29,083 nucleotides of DNA from an uncultured Roseateles sp. (GTDB taxonomy: Bacteria; Pseudomonadota; Gammaproteobacteria; Burkholderiales; Burkholderiaceae). Made by a program: the position numbers and the translations under genes. The notes under the pieces were generated by a model. The model was given only the letters and a program-made list of their open reading frames with translations, searched no databases and was not told the origin of the DNA. Positions 16,779-25,586 of the stretch are shown one piece after another. Each line of letters begins with the position of its first letter. Position 1 is the stretch's first letter. The stretch is taken from contig CAMLKW010000025.1 in assembly GCA_946480605.1 (NCBI GenBank), forward strand, positions 1-29,083, read 5' to 3'.

Positions 16779-18458
16779 CGCCAGCCAGTCGCGCAACGGC
16801 CGCGCGCCCGCCTCTCGGGCCTCGGCCAGATCGAACTGCTCACGGCGATAGGCGACGAACAGCGCCGGATTGGCGTGCATCAACGCCAGGCGCTCCTGCG
16901 CTTCGGCCGAGTTGTAGCGGGGCACGACGCGCTCGTCCACGATGGCCCACTCGTGCCGCCCCAGCGGGCGCAATTGCACCTGCATGACGGCCCGGCCCCG
17001 ACGCACCAGGTCGTGCAGGCCCGACGTGGGCACGTCGAAACCCAGCGTCAGGTCGCAAGCGCCGGCGAAGTCCGCCAGGCTGCCTTGCGAGCCTTCCATC
17101 AGGGCCTCCACGTCGATCGCCAGGCGCTGCGCCAGCAGCGTCACCGGCGTCTCCGCGATGCGCACGCGCAGCTTCAGCACGAGGCCGCGCTCGCGCGCCC
17201 AGGCCTGCCATTGGCACAGGCTGTCGGCATAGGCCTCGAAGTTCACCATGCACATGCCGTTGCCGCTGATGCCGTTGAGCACCAGGCCCAGCGTGCGCAG
17301 CGTGCCGCCTGCGGGCGGCGCGCTCCATTCGCCGTGGGCACGCATCAGGCCCGCGGGCAGCAGGCGGTCGGCCAGGTCCAGGCAGGGGCCGCCCTGCAGC
17401 GCATGGTGCAGGCACAGCGGTGCCGGGCCATCCACCTTGATGGGCACGTTGTGCACGCGCGAATGCGGCAGCACGACGATGGCCATGCCGTGCTGCAGCG
17501 CAAAGCTGGTCAGCGCGCCGTGGATGGTGGCGTCGTGGTTGGACAGCAGCAGCCGGCGCGGTGGCCGGCCGGCGAAATGCCGCTCCAGCCACAGGTACAG
17601 CAAAGCCTGGGCCTCCAGGGCCTCCCACAGCACCTGCACCTGCTGCTCCAGGAAGCGGGGCTGGCTCAGCCAGGGCTGCAGATGGCGGCGCAACACGTCC
17701 TTCAGCGGCGCCTGCAGCGCCTCGACGCGCACACCGTCGTGCGAGTCCAGCAGGCCGCGCACGGTGGCCAGGTCCACCAGGCCGGTGGAAGCGATGCCCT
17801 CCAGCGGCACGTCGTACACCTGGGGGCTCAGCACCGCCACGCGCTGGCCGGCGGCGAGCAGCTCGTCGGCGATGTGGGCGGCGTCGGCCTTGCAGGTCGG
17901 CAGATGCGCGATCAGCTCCACATCGGCCGGCAGGCGCCGCAGGTCGGGCAGTTGGTAGGCATCCAGGCCGGGGCAGTCGAAGCCGTAGGCCGTGTGCGCC
18001 ACGCCGCGCTCGCGCAGCGCGTTCAGCAGCAGCAGGCCGGGCACGAAGGAGTGCGCGCCGTAGGTGTGGGCCTGCTGCGGCAGCAGCAGATGCCAATGCT
18101 CGTGCGCGTGCTGGGCAAGCACCTCGGGCCAGATGCGGCGGTAGCCGTGCAGCGTCCAGAACAGGTGGAAGATGCGGTGCGAACTCCAGGCGCCCGCCAC
18201 CGCAGCGGGCGCCACGGCGGCCAGCACCTCGCCCAGTTCACGGCACAGCGCGCGCGCGGCCGCCTGGGCATCGGTGAACGCGGCACGGGCGACGTCGGCG
18301 GTGGAGCGCGTGTGCACCAGCGGCGCGGCAATGCCCTGCCCCAGGCAGCGGTCGTACATGACCGGATCGACCAGGAAGGCCTGCACGCCGCGCTGCACGA
18401 CCAGGCCCGCCGCCGGCGCCATGTCAAAGCGGTGCAGCACCGCGACGACTTCGCTCAC
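16773..18458 (-). CDS. uncharacterised protein, possible GT-B-like glycosyltransferase
   Basis: I do not recognise this 561-residue protein with certainty. It has no signal peptide or membrane segments. Features suggestive of a two-domain GT-B transferase are LLLSNHDATIHGALTSFALQHG followed by IVVLPHSRVHNVPI (a pattern like the QHG...P region of capsule and sialic-type transferases), and near the C-terminus ACDLTLGFDVPTSGLHDLVRRGRAVMQV, resembling the nucleotide-sugar binding end of GT-B enzymes. I chose the GTG at 18458 because GGAG lies 5 nt before it; a GTG at 18464 would abut that ribosome site. It follows the TolC-like gene by 49 nt on the same strand, so it could belong to the secretion operon. 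A role in transferring the nonulosonate or another sugar is a guess. Confidence 0.6.
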   Translation of the reverse strand: MSEVVAVLHRFDMAPAAGLVVQRGVQAFLVDPVMYDRCLGQGIAAPLVHTRSTADVARAAFTDAQAAARALCRELGEVLAAVAPAAVAGAWSSHRIFHLFWTLHGYRRIWPEVLAQHAHEHWHLLLPQQAHTYGAHSFVPGLLLLNALRERGVAHTAYGFDCPGLDAYQLPDLRRLPADVELIAHLPTCKADAAHIADELLAAGQRVAVLSPQVYDVPLEGIASTGLVDLATVRGLLDSHDGVRVEALQAPLKDVLRRHLQPWLSQPRFLEQQVQVLWEALEAQALLYLWLERHFAGRPPRRLLLSNHDATIHGALTSFALQHGMAIVVLPHSRVHNVPIKVDGPAPLCLHHALQGGPCLDLADRLLPAGLMRAHGEWSAPPAGGTLRTLGLVLNGISGNGMCMVNFEAYADSLCQWQAWARERGLVLKLRVRIAETPVTLLAQRLAIDVEALMEGSQGSLADFAGACDLTLGFDVPTSGLHDLVRRGRAVMQVQLRPLGRHEWAIVDERVVPRYNSAEAQERLALMHANPALFVAYRREQFDLAEAREAGARPLRDWLAA

Positions 18459-18507
18459 GCACACTCCATGATGGTTTGAAAGCGGCCGCTCGCGGCGACC
18501 GAATGGC

Positions 18508-19848
18508 TCACTGAATCGCGGCCATCACGCCGGGCCCCAGGGACCACAGCAAAGCCAGCGCCTGCTGCGCCTCGAACAGCGTGCTCAGCTGGGCGACGCG
18601 CAGGGAATAGTAGTCGGACTCCGCGCCCATCACGTCGAACAGCGAGCGCCGCCCCATCTGCTGCCACTGCACCAGCGTCGCGGCACGCAGCCGCTCGCTG
18701 TTGCGCAGGATCTCGACGATGCGCCGCGAGCGGTCCAGCGCGGCTTCGGCCGAGCTGTAGAGGTCGCTCATCTGGTAGACCTTGGCGTTCAACGCGTCAC
18801 GCACCTGCGCCTCGGCGGCCTCGGCGCGCTTGGACGCCGCATGCTCGGCGGCCTGCTGGCCCGGCTGCAGGATGGGCACCGTCAGGCTGACGCCGGCATT
18901 CCACTCGCCCGCCTTGCTGCCCTTGTTCGTCACGGTCGCCACGCCCGCGCCGCCGATGTTGACCTGCGGCTTGCCCTGCGCGGACACGCTTTCGGCGTAG
19001 CGGCGCTGCGCACGCGAGTTGGCCTGCAGCGCCAGCACGTCGGCCGACTGGGCCGCCGCACGGCGCAGGTTCTCCAGGTCCGGCAGCTGGTTCAACACGG
19101 CTGCATAGCTGGCGCTGGGCGGCAGCGGGTCGCCCACCAGGCGCTTGAGCCGGAACTCGGTGGAGCGCAGCGCGCTGATGGTCTGCTCCATCGAGAGCTC
19201 GGCGGTCATCTGGCTCTTCTGCGCCTGGATCAGCTCGCTGGCGCGGCCCTTGTCGACCTTGACGACACCTTCCAGCGCCTCCACCAGGCAGGCCATGCGC
19301 CGCATGTACTGGCGGTAGATCTGGGCCTGCAGCAGCAACCGGCCGCGGTCCAGCGAGTAGTTGACGACCTGCACCGAGATCTGCTGCTCGGCGTTGAACA
19401 GGCCCTGCCGGGAGGCTTCGGCCAGTTGCGCACGCCAGGCACTGTTGGCGGCCGTGCGGCCGGCGTCCCACAGCGGCATGTTGAAGCCCAGCGTCAGTTG
19501 CGACTGCACCTGCTGCTGGCGCAGGCCACTGACCTGCTGGCCCGCGGCGGCACCGCTGAGCGTGGCATTCACGCTGGGCTTGTTGGCCTCGCTGGCCTGC
19601 ACCCAGTCGTCGCGCGCGGCCTGGGCCAGCAGCGTGGCGGCGCCGATCTGCTCGCTGCGGCGCAGCGCGGTGTCCACCAGCGACACCAGCTGCCCCCGCG
19701 GGTCGTTGGAGGCGATGGACAGGTCCACGCCCTTGGCCTTGTCGGCGACGACGACGGCGTCGTCCTCGCCGCAGCGCAACTGCGCCCACGCAGGCGCTGC
19801 AATGCCACAGGCCAGAGCCAGGGGCAGAAGGCGATGGAGGGCACGCAT
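18508..19848 (-). CDS. TolC-family outer membrane channel of a type I secretion system
   Basis: A 446-residue protein from the ATG at 19848, chosen because it gives a clean Sec signal peptide (MRALHRLLPLALACGIAAPAWA, cleavage before Q); the frame can extend to a GTG at 19884 that would spoil it. The mature part shows the TolC/OEP pattern: two related halves of long alpha-helical, Ala/Gln-rich segments (ALRRSEQIGAATLLAQAARDDW; QANSRAQRRYAESVSAQGKPQV) with beta-barrel stretches such as NIGGAGVATV and AGVSLTVPI. It forms the outer membrane tunnel for the ABC exporter and fusion protein encoded upstream on the same strand. A terminator-like hairpin separates it from the fusion protein gene. Confidence 0.88.
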   Translation of the reverse strand: MRALHRLLPLALACGIAAPAWAQLRCGEDDAVVVADKAKGVDLSIASNDPRGQLVSLVDTALRRSEQIGAATLLAQAARDDWVQASEANKPSVNATLSGAAAGQQVSGLRQQQVQSQLTLGFNMPLWDAGRTAANSAWRAQLAEASRQGLFNAEQQISVQVVNYSLDRGRLLLQAQIYRQYMRRMACLVEALEGVVKVDKGRASELIQAQKSQMTAELSMEQTISALRSTEFRLKRLVGDPLPPSASYAAVLNQLPDLENLRRAAAQSADVLALQANSRAQRRYAESVSAQGKPQVNIGGAGVATVTNKGSKAGEWNAGVSLTVPILQPGQQAAEHAASKRAEAAEAQVRDALNAKVYQMSDLYSSAEAALDRSRRIVEILRNSERLRAATLVQWQQMGRRSLFDVMGAESDYYSLRVAQLSTLFEAQQALALLWSLGPGVMAAIQ

Positions 19849-19913
19849 GGTCGGAAGGACGGCAGGAGACAACACGGCCTCCACTAGACCATGTGCCCTG
19901 CGGTGCGAAAGGC

Positions 19914-19939
19914 AAGAGAAAGGCGGGTCAAGCCCGCCT
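19914..19939 (-). terminator. terminator-like hairpin between fusion protein and TolC genes
   Basis: Read on the minus strand, a 7-bp GC-rich stem AGGCGGG/CCCGCCT with a 5-nt loop (19939-19921) is followed at once by TTCTCTT (19920-19914), the form of a Rho-independent terminator. It lies between the membrane fusion protein stop (19975) and the TolC start (19848), so TolC expression may be attenuated relative to the upstream genes or have its own promoter. Confidence 0.5.
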
Positions 19940-19974
19940 ATTCCGCACCGTCGCCGCAGCGGGTGAGCAGCGGC

Positions 19975-21180
19975 TCAGCGCTCCTTCAGCGCTTCCTGGC
20001 TCTTCAGCAGCGGGCGCAGCAGGTAGCTCAGCACCGTGCGTTCGCCGGTCTTGATCTCGACGGTCGCGCTCATGCCCGGAATGACGGGCAGCGGTTCGCC
20101 ATTGCGCATCAAGGTGTTCTGGTCGGCGCGTACCAACGCACGGTAGTAGCGCGCATCGCCGGTGGCGGTGAGCTTCTCGTTGTCGCCCAGCGTGTCGGCG
20201 CTGATGACCTCGATCTTGCCCTCCAGGCCACCGTTGACGTTGTAGTCGTAGCCGGCGATCTTCATGATGGCGCGTTGGCCGACCTGGATGAAACCCACCT
20301 CGCTGGGCGGCACGCGCGCCTCGATCAGCACGGTGGGGCCCAGCGGCACGATTTCCATGATGGGCAGACCGCTGCTGACCACGCCGCCCAGCGTCGTGAT
20401 GCGGATGTTCTTCACGATGCCATGCACCGGCGAGCGCAGCACGGTGCGCTTCATCGCGTCCTGGCGCACGACCTGCTGTTCGTCCAGCGCGGCCAGCTCG
20501 TTTTCCTGGCGAGTCAGCTCCTGGCTGGCCTCCTGGCGGAAGCGGCTGATGCGCTCCTGGCGCTGCTGGCGCAGGTCGTTGATCTGGCGGTTCACGCGCA
20601 TGACCTCCACCTCGGACATCAACCCGCGGGCCGACAGGTCCTGCGCCACCCTCAACTCCTTGGCCAGCAGTCCGATGCTGCGATCCAGGCTGGAGACGGC
20701 CTCGTCCAGCAGGCGTTGCCGAGCTTCAAAGGCCTGCCGCTCCAGCGCCACGGCTTCGGACTTGGGCGGCACGTCGGCCGGCAGCTCGAACTTGGCACCG
20801 TAGGCCTCGGCACGCAAGCGCGCGACGGCCACGCGCATCGCGGTTCGGCGAAGCGTGCCCTCGTTCTCCTGCGCCTCCACGCGGGTCGGGTCCAGCCGCG
20901 CCAGCTCCTGGCCGGCCTGCACTTCCTCGCCCTCGCGCACCTTCAGCTCGGCCAGCAGACCGCTGTCCAGGCTGGCGATGACCTGTTCGCGCGCCTCCGG
21001 CACCACGCGGCCTTGCACACGGCTGACCTGGTCGATCTCGGCGATGCTGGCCCATACGATGGCGGCAAACAACGCCGCCGCCAGCAGATACAGCGCCCAC
21101 ATCGAGCGCGGCAAGGGTTCATCGGCCAGCGCATTCGCCAACGCGCTGGTGAACATGCCCTCTTGTCGGCCACCCGCCAT
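19975..21180 (-). CDS. HlyD/LapC-type membrane fusion protein of type I secretion
   Basis: About 401 residues. A short cytoplasmic N-terminus is followed by one membrane segment (MWALYLLAAALFAAIVWAS). Then come a biotinyl-lipoyl half-motif (GRVVPEAREQVIASLDSGLLAELKVREGEEVQAGQELARLD), a long coiled coil, the second lipoyl half (LRSPVHGIVKNI) and a beta-barrel end (GMSATVEIKTGERTVLSYLLRPLL), which is the HlyD C-terminal signature. It bridges the ABC exporter and the TolC channel in the periplasm. The ATG at 21180 is preferred, but a GTG at 21189 adds three residues and cannot be excluded. The gene follows the exporter stop within about 15 nt. Confidence 0.9.
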   Translation of the reverse strand: MAGGRQEGMFTSALANALADEPLPRSMWALYLLAAALFAAIVWASIAEIDQVSRVQGRVVPEAREQVIASLDSGLLAELKVREGEEVQAGQELARLDPTRVEAQENEGTLRRTAMRVAVARLRAEAYGAKFELPADVPPKSEAVALERQAFEARQRLLDEAVSSLDRSIGLLAKELRVAQDLSARGLMSEVEVMRVNRQINDLRQQRQERISRFRQEASQELTRQENELAALDEQQVVRQDAMKRTVLRSPVHGIVKNIRITTLGGVVSSGLPIMEIVPLGPTVLIEARVPPSEVGFIQVGQRAIMKIAGYDYNVNGGLEGKIEVISADTLGDNEKLTATGDARYYRALVRADQNTLMRNGEPLPVIPGMSATVEIKTGERTVLSYLLRPLLKSQEALKER

Positions 21181-21195
21181 CCCGTTCACCCGGTC

Positions 21196-23538
21196 TTAAA
21201 CGGACGCCTGGCGCTGCACGGGCTGGGCGCTGGGATGCATGTGGACGGGCGCGCCCTGCGGCTCGGCAGCCGGACGCACGCCGGACAGCGCGGCCAGCAC
21301 CTTGTCGCGCGGGCCGTCCAGCACGACCTTGCCGTTGTCCATGACGACGACGCGGGTCACCAGCTCCAGCACCGCCGGGCGGTGCGTCACCGCCACCAGC
21401 GTGACGCCTTCCGACGCCTGCTTCAGCTGGCGCAGGAAGCTCATCTCGGACTGCGCGTCCATGGAGCTGGTGGGCTCGTCCATCAGCAGGATCTTCGGCT
21501 TGTTGACCAGCGCGCGCGCCAGCGCCACCAGCTGGCGCTGGCCGCCGGAGAGCAGGCCGCCCATCTCACCCACCTGCAGGTCCCAGCCCTGCGGATGGCC
21601 GGCCACCAGGCGATCCAGCCCGGTCAGCTTGGCCACTTCGACCAGACGTGCCGCATCCACGTCGCCACGCCCCATCAGGACGTTGTCGCGCAGCGTGCCG
21701 TGAAACAGCCGCGGCTCCTGCGACACGAAGCCCACATGGGCGCGGTACTCGGCCGGGTCCACCTGGCGCAGGTCGATGCCCTCCACTTCCACCAGGCCCT
21801 CGGTGGGCTGATACAGCCCGCCCAGCAGCCGCAGCACGGTGGACTTGCCGCTGCCGATGCGGCCCAGGATGGCGATGCGCTCGCCGGCCTCGATGCGCAG
21901 CGACACGCCGTTCAGCACCTTGGGCGCAGCCTGGTCGGGCACCGGCGGCGGGTAGCTGAAGCCCACGTCGTTCAGGCCCACGCGGCCGGTCACCTGGTTC
22001 AGCGGCACATAGGCCTGGCCCACCTGGCGCTCGGTGGGCTTGCTCATCAGCGTGTCCAGGCTCTGCATCGCCGCACGTGCGCCCTGGTAGCGCGTCACCA
22101 GGCCCACCAGTGCACCCAGTGGCGCCAGCGCGCGCATGGAGAACATGATGGAGCCGATCAGCGCGCCCTGCGTGATCGCTCCTTCGCGGATCAGGTAGAC
22201 GCCCACCAGCAGCATGACCAGCGTATTGACCTGGTACATGGACTGCGACAGGTGATTGATCAGCCCGTGCATGCTGCGCATGCGGTGGCCCGACTCGGCC
22301 GCCACGGCATTGCTCATCTCGTAGCGATGCTGGAACTGCGGCGCGGCACCGGAGGTCTTCACGTCCTCCAGGCCTTCCAGCGCTTCCACCAGGTTGCCCT
22401 GCAACTCCGCGTGCTCGGCCATGCTGGTGCGCACCGAGCGGCGCACCAGGTACTGCAGCAGGAAGATGCCGATCAACATGATGGGCACGGTCAGCGTGAC
22501 CACCCAGCCCAGCGGGCCGCCGACGATGAACACCATGCCGACGAAGACGAAAATGAACGGCACGTCGCTGATGACGGACATGGACGCCGACGCGAAAAAG
22601 TCACGCACGGTTTCCACCTGACCCATGTAGTGGGCGCAGGAGCCGGCCGACGCAGGTCGGTGCTCCATGCGGATGGACAGGATGTGCTTGAACAGCCGCG
22701 AGCCGATGATGAGGTCGGCCTTGCGGCCGGCCAGGTCGATCAGGTCGGCACGCAAGTGCTTGGCGAACAGGTCGAACACGATGCACAGCGCCCCGCCGAT
22801 GACCAAGGTCCACAGCGTGGCCATCGCATCCTGGTGCGGGATGACCTTGTCGTAGATGACCGCCGTGACCATGCCGGTGCCCAGCATCAGCACGTTGCTG
22901 AGCAGCGCTGCCAGCATGGCGCCGCGGTAGTAGGGCATGAAGCGCTTCAACGTGCCCCACAGCCAATGGTCCGTGCGGTCCAGCTCGATCAGGTGATGGT
23001 GGGCGCGGGCTTGGGAGCGCGGCACCTCGGCCGGGCTGGCCAACAGGCAGAAGCCGCTGTACTCGCCTTCCAGCTCCGCCAGAGAGGCCTCGACGGCCTT
23101 GGCGTCGGCACCGGGGAAGACCACCTCGAAGCGATCGCCACCCTCGGCCAGCGGACGCACCAGCAGGCAGGCGTCGCCCCCCTTGAGCAGCAGCACCGCC
23201 GGCAGCATCAGGCCGTTGATCTGGGCCAGCGGGCGGCGCTGCATGGCGGCGTCGTAACCGGCCTGGCGCATCAGCCGCACGGCCTGGTCAGGGGCCAGCG
23301 CGCCGTCGGCCGCGCCGTCGGCGCGCAGCGAGGCCGCCGAACGCGGTCGGCCGTGGTATTGCGTCAACCAGACCAGCGCATGCAGCAGCGGATCACCCAG
23401 GTCGGCAGCGGCCCCCGGCGAGTCCTCGGCCTCGGGCCGGCGCGGCGGCGCGGGTGGGGCCTCGGCCAGGTGCAGGCCACGACGACCACTACCGGCGCCC
23501 GGTGGGTCGAAGAAGTCGTCGCGGCGTGATGGGGGCAC
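21196..23538 (-). CDS. type I secretion ABC exporter (HlyB/LapB type, C39-like domain)
   Basis: A 780-residue fused permease/ATPase. The first 45 residues are Pro/Gly/Arg-rich and probably disordered. Residues about 48-170 form a peptidase-C39-like domain with no Cys at the catalytic position (LLHALVWLTQYHGRP), so it should bind substrate without cleaving it, as in HlyB. Six membrane segments fall between about 195 and 480. The ATPase has Walker A GRIGSGKST (about 559-567), Q-loop GFVSQEPRLF, signature LLSGGQRQ, Walker B ILLMDEPTSSMD and H-loop VTHR. It exports proteins with C-terminal signals directly to the outside; the octad-repeat proteins are the obvious nearby candidates. The GTG start at 23538 has GGAG about 9 nt upstream. 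Confidence 0.92.
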   Translation of the reverse strand: MPPSRRDDFFDPPGAGSGRRGLHLAEAPPAPPRRPEAEDSPGAAADLGDPLLHALVWLTQYHGRPRSAASLRADGAADGALAPDQAVRLMRQAGYDAAMQRRPLAQINGLMLPAVLLLKGGDACLLVRPLAEGGDRFEVVFPGADAKAVEASLAELEGEYSGFCLLASPAEVPRSQARAHHHLIELDRTDHWLWGTLKRFMPYYRGAMLAALLSNVLMLGTGMVTAVIYDKVIPHQDAMATLWTLVIGGALCIVFDLFAKHLRADLIDLAGRKADLIIGSRLFKHILSIRMEHRPASAGSCAHYMGQVETVRDFFASASMSVISDVPFIFVFVGMVFIVGGPLGWVVTLTVPIMLIGIFLLQYLVRRSVRTSMAEHAELQGNLVEALEGLEDVKTSGAAPQFQHRYEMSNAVAAESGHRMRSMHGLINHLSQSMYQVNTLVMLLVGVYLIREGAITQGALIGSIMFSMRALAPLGALVGLVTRYQGARAAMQSLDTLMSKPTERQVGQAYVPLNQVTGRVGLNDVGFSYPPPVPDQAAPKVLNGVSLRIEAGERIAILGRIGSGKSTVLRLLGGLYQPTEGLVEVEGIDLRQVDPAEYRAHVGFVSQEPRLFHGTLRDNVLMGRGDVDAARLVEVAKLTGLDRLVAGHPQGWDLQVGEMGGLLSGGQRQLVALARALVNKPKILLMDEPTSSMDAQSEMSFLRQLKQASEGVTLVAVTHRPAVLELVTRVVVMDNGKVVLDGPRDKVLAALSGVRPAAEPQGAPVHMHPSAQPVQRQASV

Positions 23539-23561
23539 CTGGGCAGCTCCGGTTCAGCGGT

Positions 23562-25424
23562 TCAGCGGCGCGCCAGCGCCAGCTGTTCGAACTGGTCTTC
23601 CATATCGTGCACCAGGCCCGGCATGTCGAACAGGGGGGATGACCGGCCGAACTCGGCCAGGTAGCGTTTGTAGGACTGTGAACGGGCAGGCTGCATGCCG
23701 ATCTGTATCGCCATGCGCTCGTATTCCTGAAGCGTGTGGGTCGCCAATTCCGGCAATCCGACCGCATTCAGCAGGCTGCCTGCCATGCGCGAGATGTAGC
23801 TGCGCCCGCTCAGCGTCAGGATGGGCGTGCCCATCCACAGGCAGTCGTTGGCGGTGGTTCCGGCGTTGAACGGGAAGGTGTCCAGCACCAGATCGGCGAG
23901 CTGGAAGCGGGCCAGGTAGTCCGGCGGCGCGGCACGCGGCGCGAAGTACAGCCGGTTGGCGTCCACGCCCATGCGTTGCGCGTTGGCCAGCATGTTCTCG
24001 CGGGCCTTGTCGTTGTCCGCCAGCAGCCACAGCACCGAGCCCGGCACGGCCGCCAGGATGCGCATCCAGGCGTCGAACATCTGCTGCGTGTACTTGTGGT
24101 TGTTGTTGAACGAGCAGAAGACAAAGCCCTGCTCCGGCAGTCCGACCTGGCTGCGCGTGGGCTTGGTGCCGACGGGGCGCTTGCGGTCGCTGGACTGGTA
24201 GCAGTGCTTCAGGTAGATCGGACGCTCGGTGCAGTACGGCAGGTACTCGGGCGGCATCACGTAGCGGTCCGCGATGATCCAGTCCACACCCGGCACGGCC
24301 GACGTGGCCGGCAGGCCCAGGTAGCTCACCTGCACCGGCGCGGGCCGGTAGGCCAGGATGTTGGGCCGGGCGCCGTTGGTCAGGCCCTGCAGGTCGACCA
24401 GCACGTCAATGCCGGCGGCGGCGATCAGTTGCGCCGCCTCCTCGTCGGTGCGGCCCTGCACAGGGATGACATGGTCCATGGCCCGGCGGATGCGCTGCTG
24501 CTGGGCGCTGCCATCATCACCACTCCAGCAGAACGCGAACACCTCGAAGCGCGAGCGGTCGTGCAGTTCGAAGATCTCCGGCGTCAGGAAGCCGACGGCG
24601 TGCATGCGCAGGTCGCCGGACAGGTAGCCGATGCGCACGCGCCCCTCCCGCTTCACGCGGGCGTGCAGCGGCGGCCCCTTGTACTTGATGACCTTCTCGC
24701 TGACGAAGCGCTGCGCGCACATCAGCTGCAGCGCCGGGTCGTCGCTGTAGCTCAGCATGGCCAGCAGCGAGGTGTTGGACAGCAGCTGGTTGGGCGTGAC
24801 CTCGCCCACCGGCTCGTAGATGGGCCAGGCGCACTGTTTCTGGCGAATATGCACGTAGTGCTGCAGCACGTCGGGCTGATCGGGCTGCAACTCCAGCGAG
24901 CGGCGCATCAGCGCCTCGGCCTCGGGGAAACGGCGCTCCTGCTCCAGCAGGCGGGCCATGTTCTTCAGCGCATGCAGCCGCATTTCCTGCGGTGCAGCGC
25001 CCAGGATCTCGGTGGTGGAGTCGCTGTCGGCCACATCGCGCCAGGTCTGCAGCGCCTCTTCCTTGCGGCCCTGGTTCTCCAGTTGGTGGCCCAGGTTGAC
25101 CCGGGCCTGCAGGAAATCGGGCTTCAGCGCCAGCGCCTCGCGGTAGATGCGTTCGGCATCCTCGTGGCGGCGCAGCGACGACCAGACGGTGCCCAGGTTG
25201 TACAGCGCCACCAGCCGCATCGGGCCTTCGCTGTGGTCCAGCCAGGTCTGGTAGAGCTGGGCAGCCAGCTCGGCATGTCCATCGGCCTGCAACTGGTTGG
25301 CGCGCGACATCAGGTCCGGCAGCGAGAGGCTGCGCGCCTGGACGGCGGCCATCAGCCCGTCCCATTCGGGCTGGAGGGCTTGCGGGACGCTCAGGGTCTG
25401 CATGCTCGGACTGGCGATGTCCAT
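23562..25424 (-). CDS. GT41 family TPR/OGT-like (SPINDLY-type) glycosyltransferase
   Basis: About 620 residues from the ATG at 25424 (MDIASPSMQTL); the frame reaches 25490, and an ATG at 25403 is also possible. The N-terminal third carries tetratricopeptide repeats (VALYNLGTVWSSLRRHEDAERIYREALALKPD; ARVNLGHQLENQGRKEEAL). The C-terminal part is the OGT catalytic region: IGYLSGDLRMHAVGFL with the active-site-type His, DVLVDLQGLTNGARPNILAYRPAPVQ, FVFCSFNNNHKYTQQMF with the UDP-contacting Lys, and LDTFPFNAGTTANDCLWMGTP. Enzymes of this group add sugars from nucleotide donors to Ser/Thr or Asn of cytoplasmic or pre-export proteins. It ends 23 nt before the ABC exporter start, so it appears to lead the secretion operon. 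Modification of the Ser/Thr-rich octad proteins is a reasonable inference. Confidence 0.88.
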   Translation of the reverse strand: MDIASPSMQTLSVPQALQPEWDGLMAAVQARSLSLPDLMSRANQLQADGHAELAAQLYQTWLDHSEGPMRLVALYNLGTVWSSLRRHEDAERIYREALALKPDFLQARVNLGHQLENQGRKEEALQTWRDVADSDSTTEILGAAPQEMRLHALKNMARLLEQERRFPEAEALMRRSLELQPDQPDVLQHYVHIRQKQCAWPIYEPVGEVTPNQLLSNTSLLAMLSYSDDPALQLMCAQRFVSEKVIKYKGPPLHARVKREGRVRIGYLSGDLRMHAVGFLTPEIFELHDRSRFEVFAFCWSGDDGSAQQQRIRRAMDHVIPVQGRTDEEAAQLIAAAGIDVLVDLQGLTNGARPNILAYRPAPVQVSYLGLPATSAVPGVDWIIADRYVMPPEYLPYCTERPIYLKHCYQSSDRKRPVGTKPTRSQVGLPEQGFVFCSFNNNHKYTQQMFDAWMRILAAVPGSVLWLLADNDKARENMLANAQRMGVDANRLYFAPRAAPPDYLARFQLADLVLDTFPFNAGTTANDCLWMGTPILTLSGRSYISRMAGSLLNAVGLPELATHTLQEYERMAIQIGMQPARSQSYKRYLAEFGRSSPLFDMPGLVHDMEDQFEQLALARR

Positions 25425-25586
25425 GGTGTGGATGGCGTTGGGTTCCGGTATGTGCGGCACACCACCTGGCAAGACGCGAGATGGCGGCACCTACCTGGAT
25501 TTTGCGCCGCCGCACCCGCCGCAATCCGTGCAATTGGACCGTCCCACGCGCACTATTCGCGGCCGTGGCGCGGGTTTGGCGCCGCT

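Noticed and set aside
19891..23529. A 1212-codon plus-strand frame opposite the exporter and fusion protein genes.
   Set aside because: The composition is His/Gln/Arg/Leu-rich without motifs, while the minus strand encodes textbook HlyB and HlyD proteins over the same bases.
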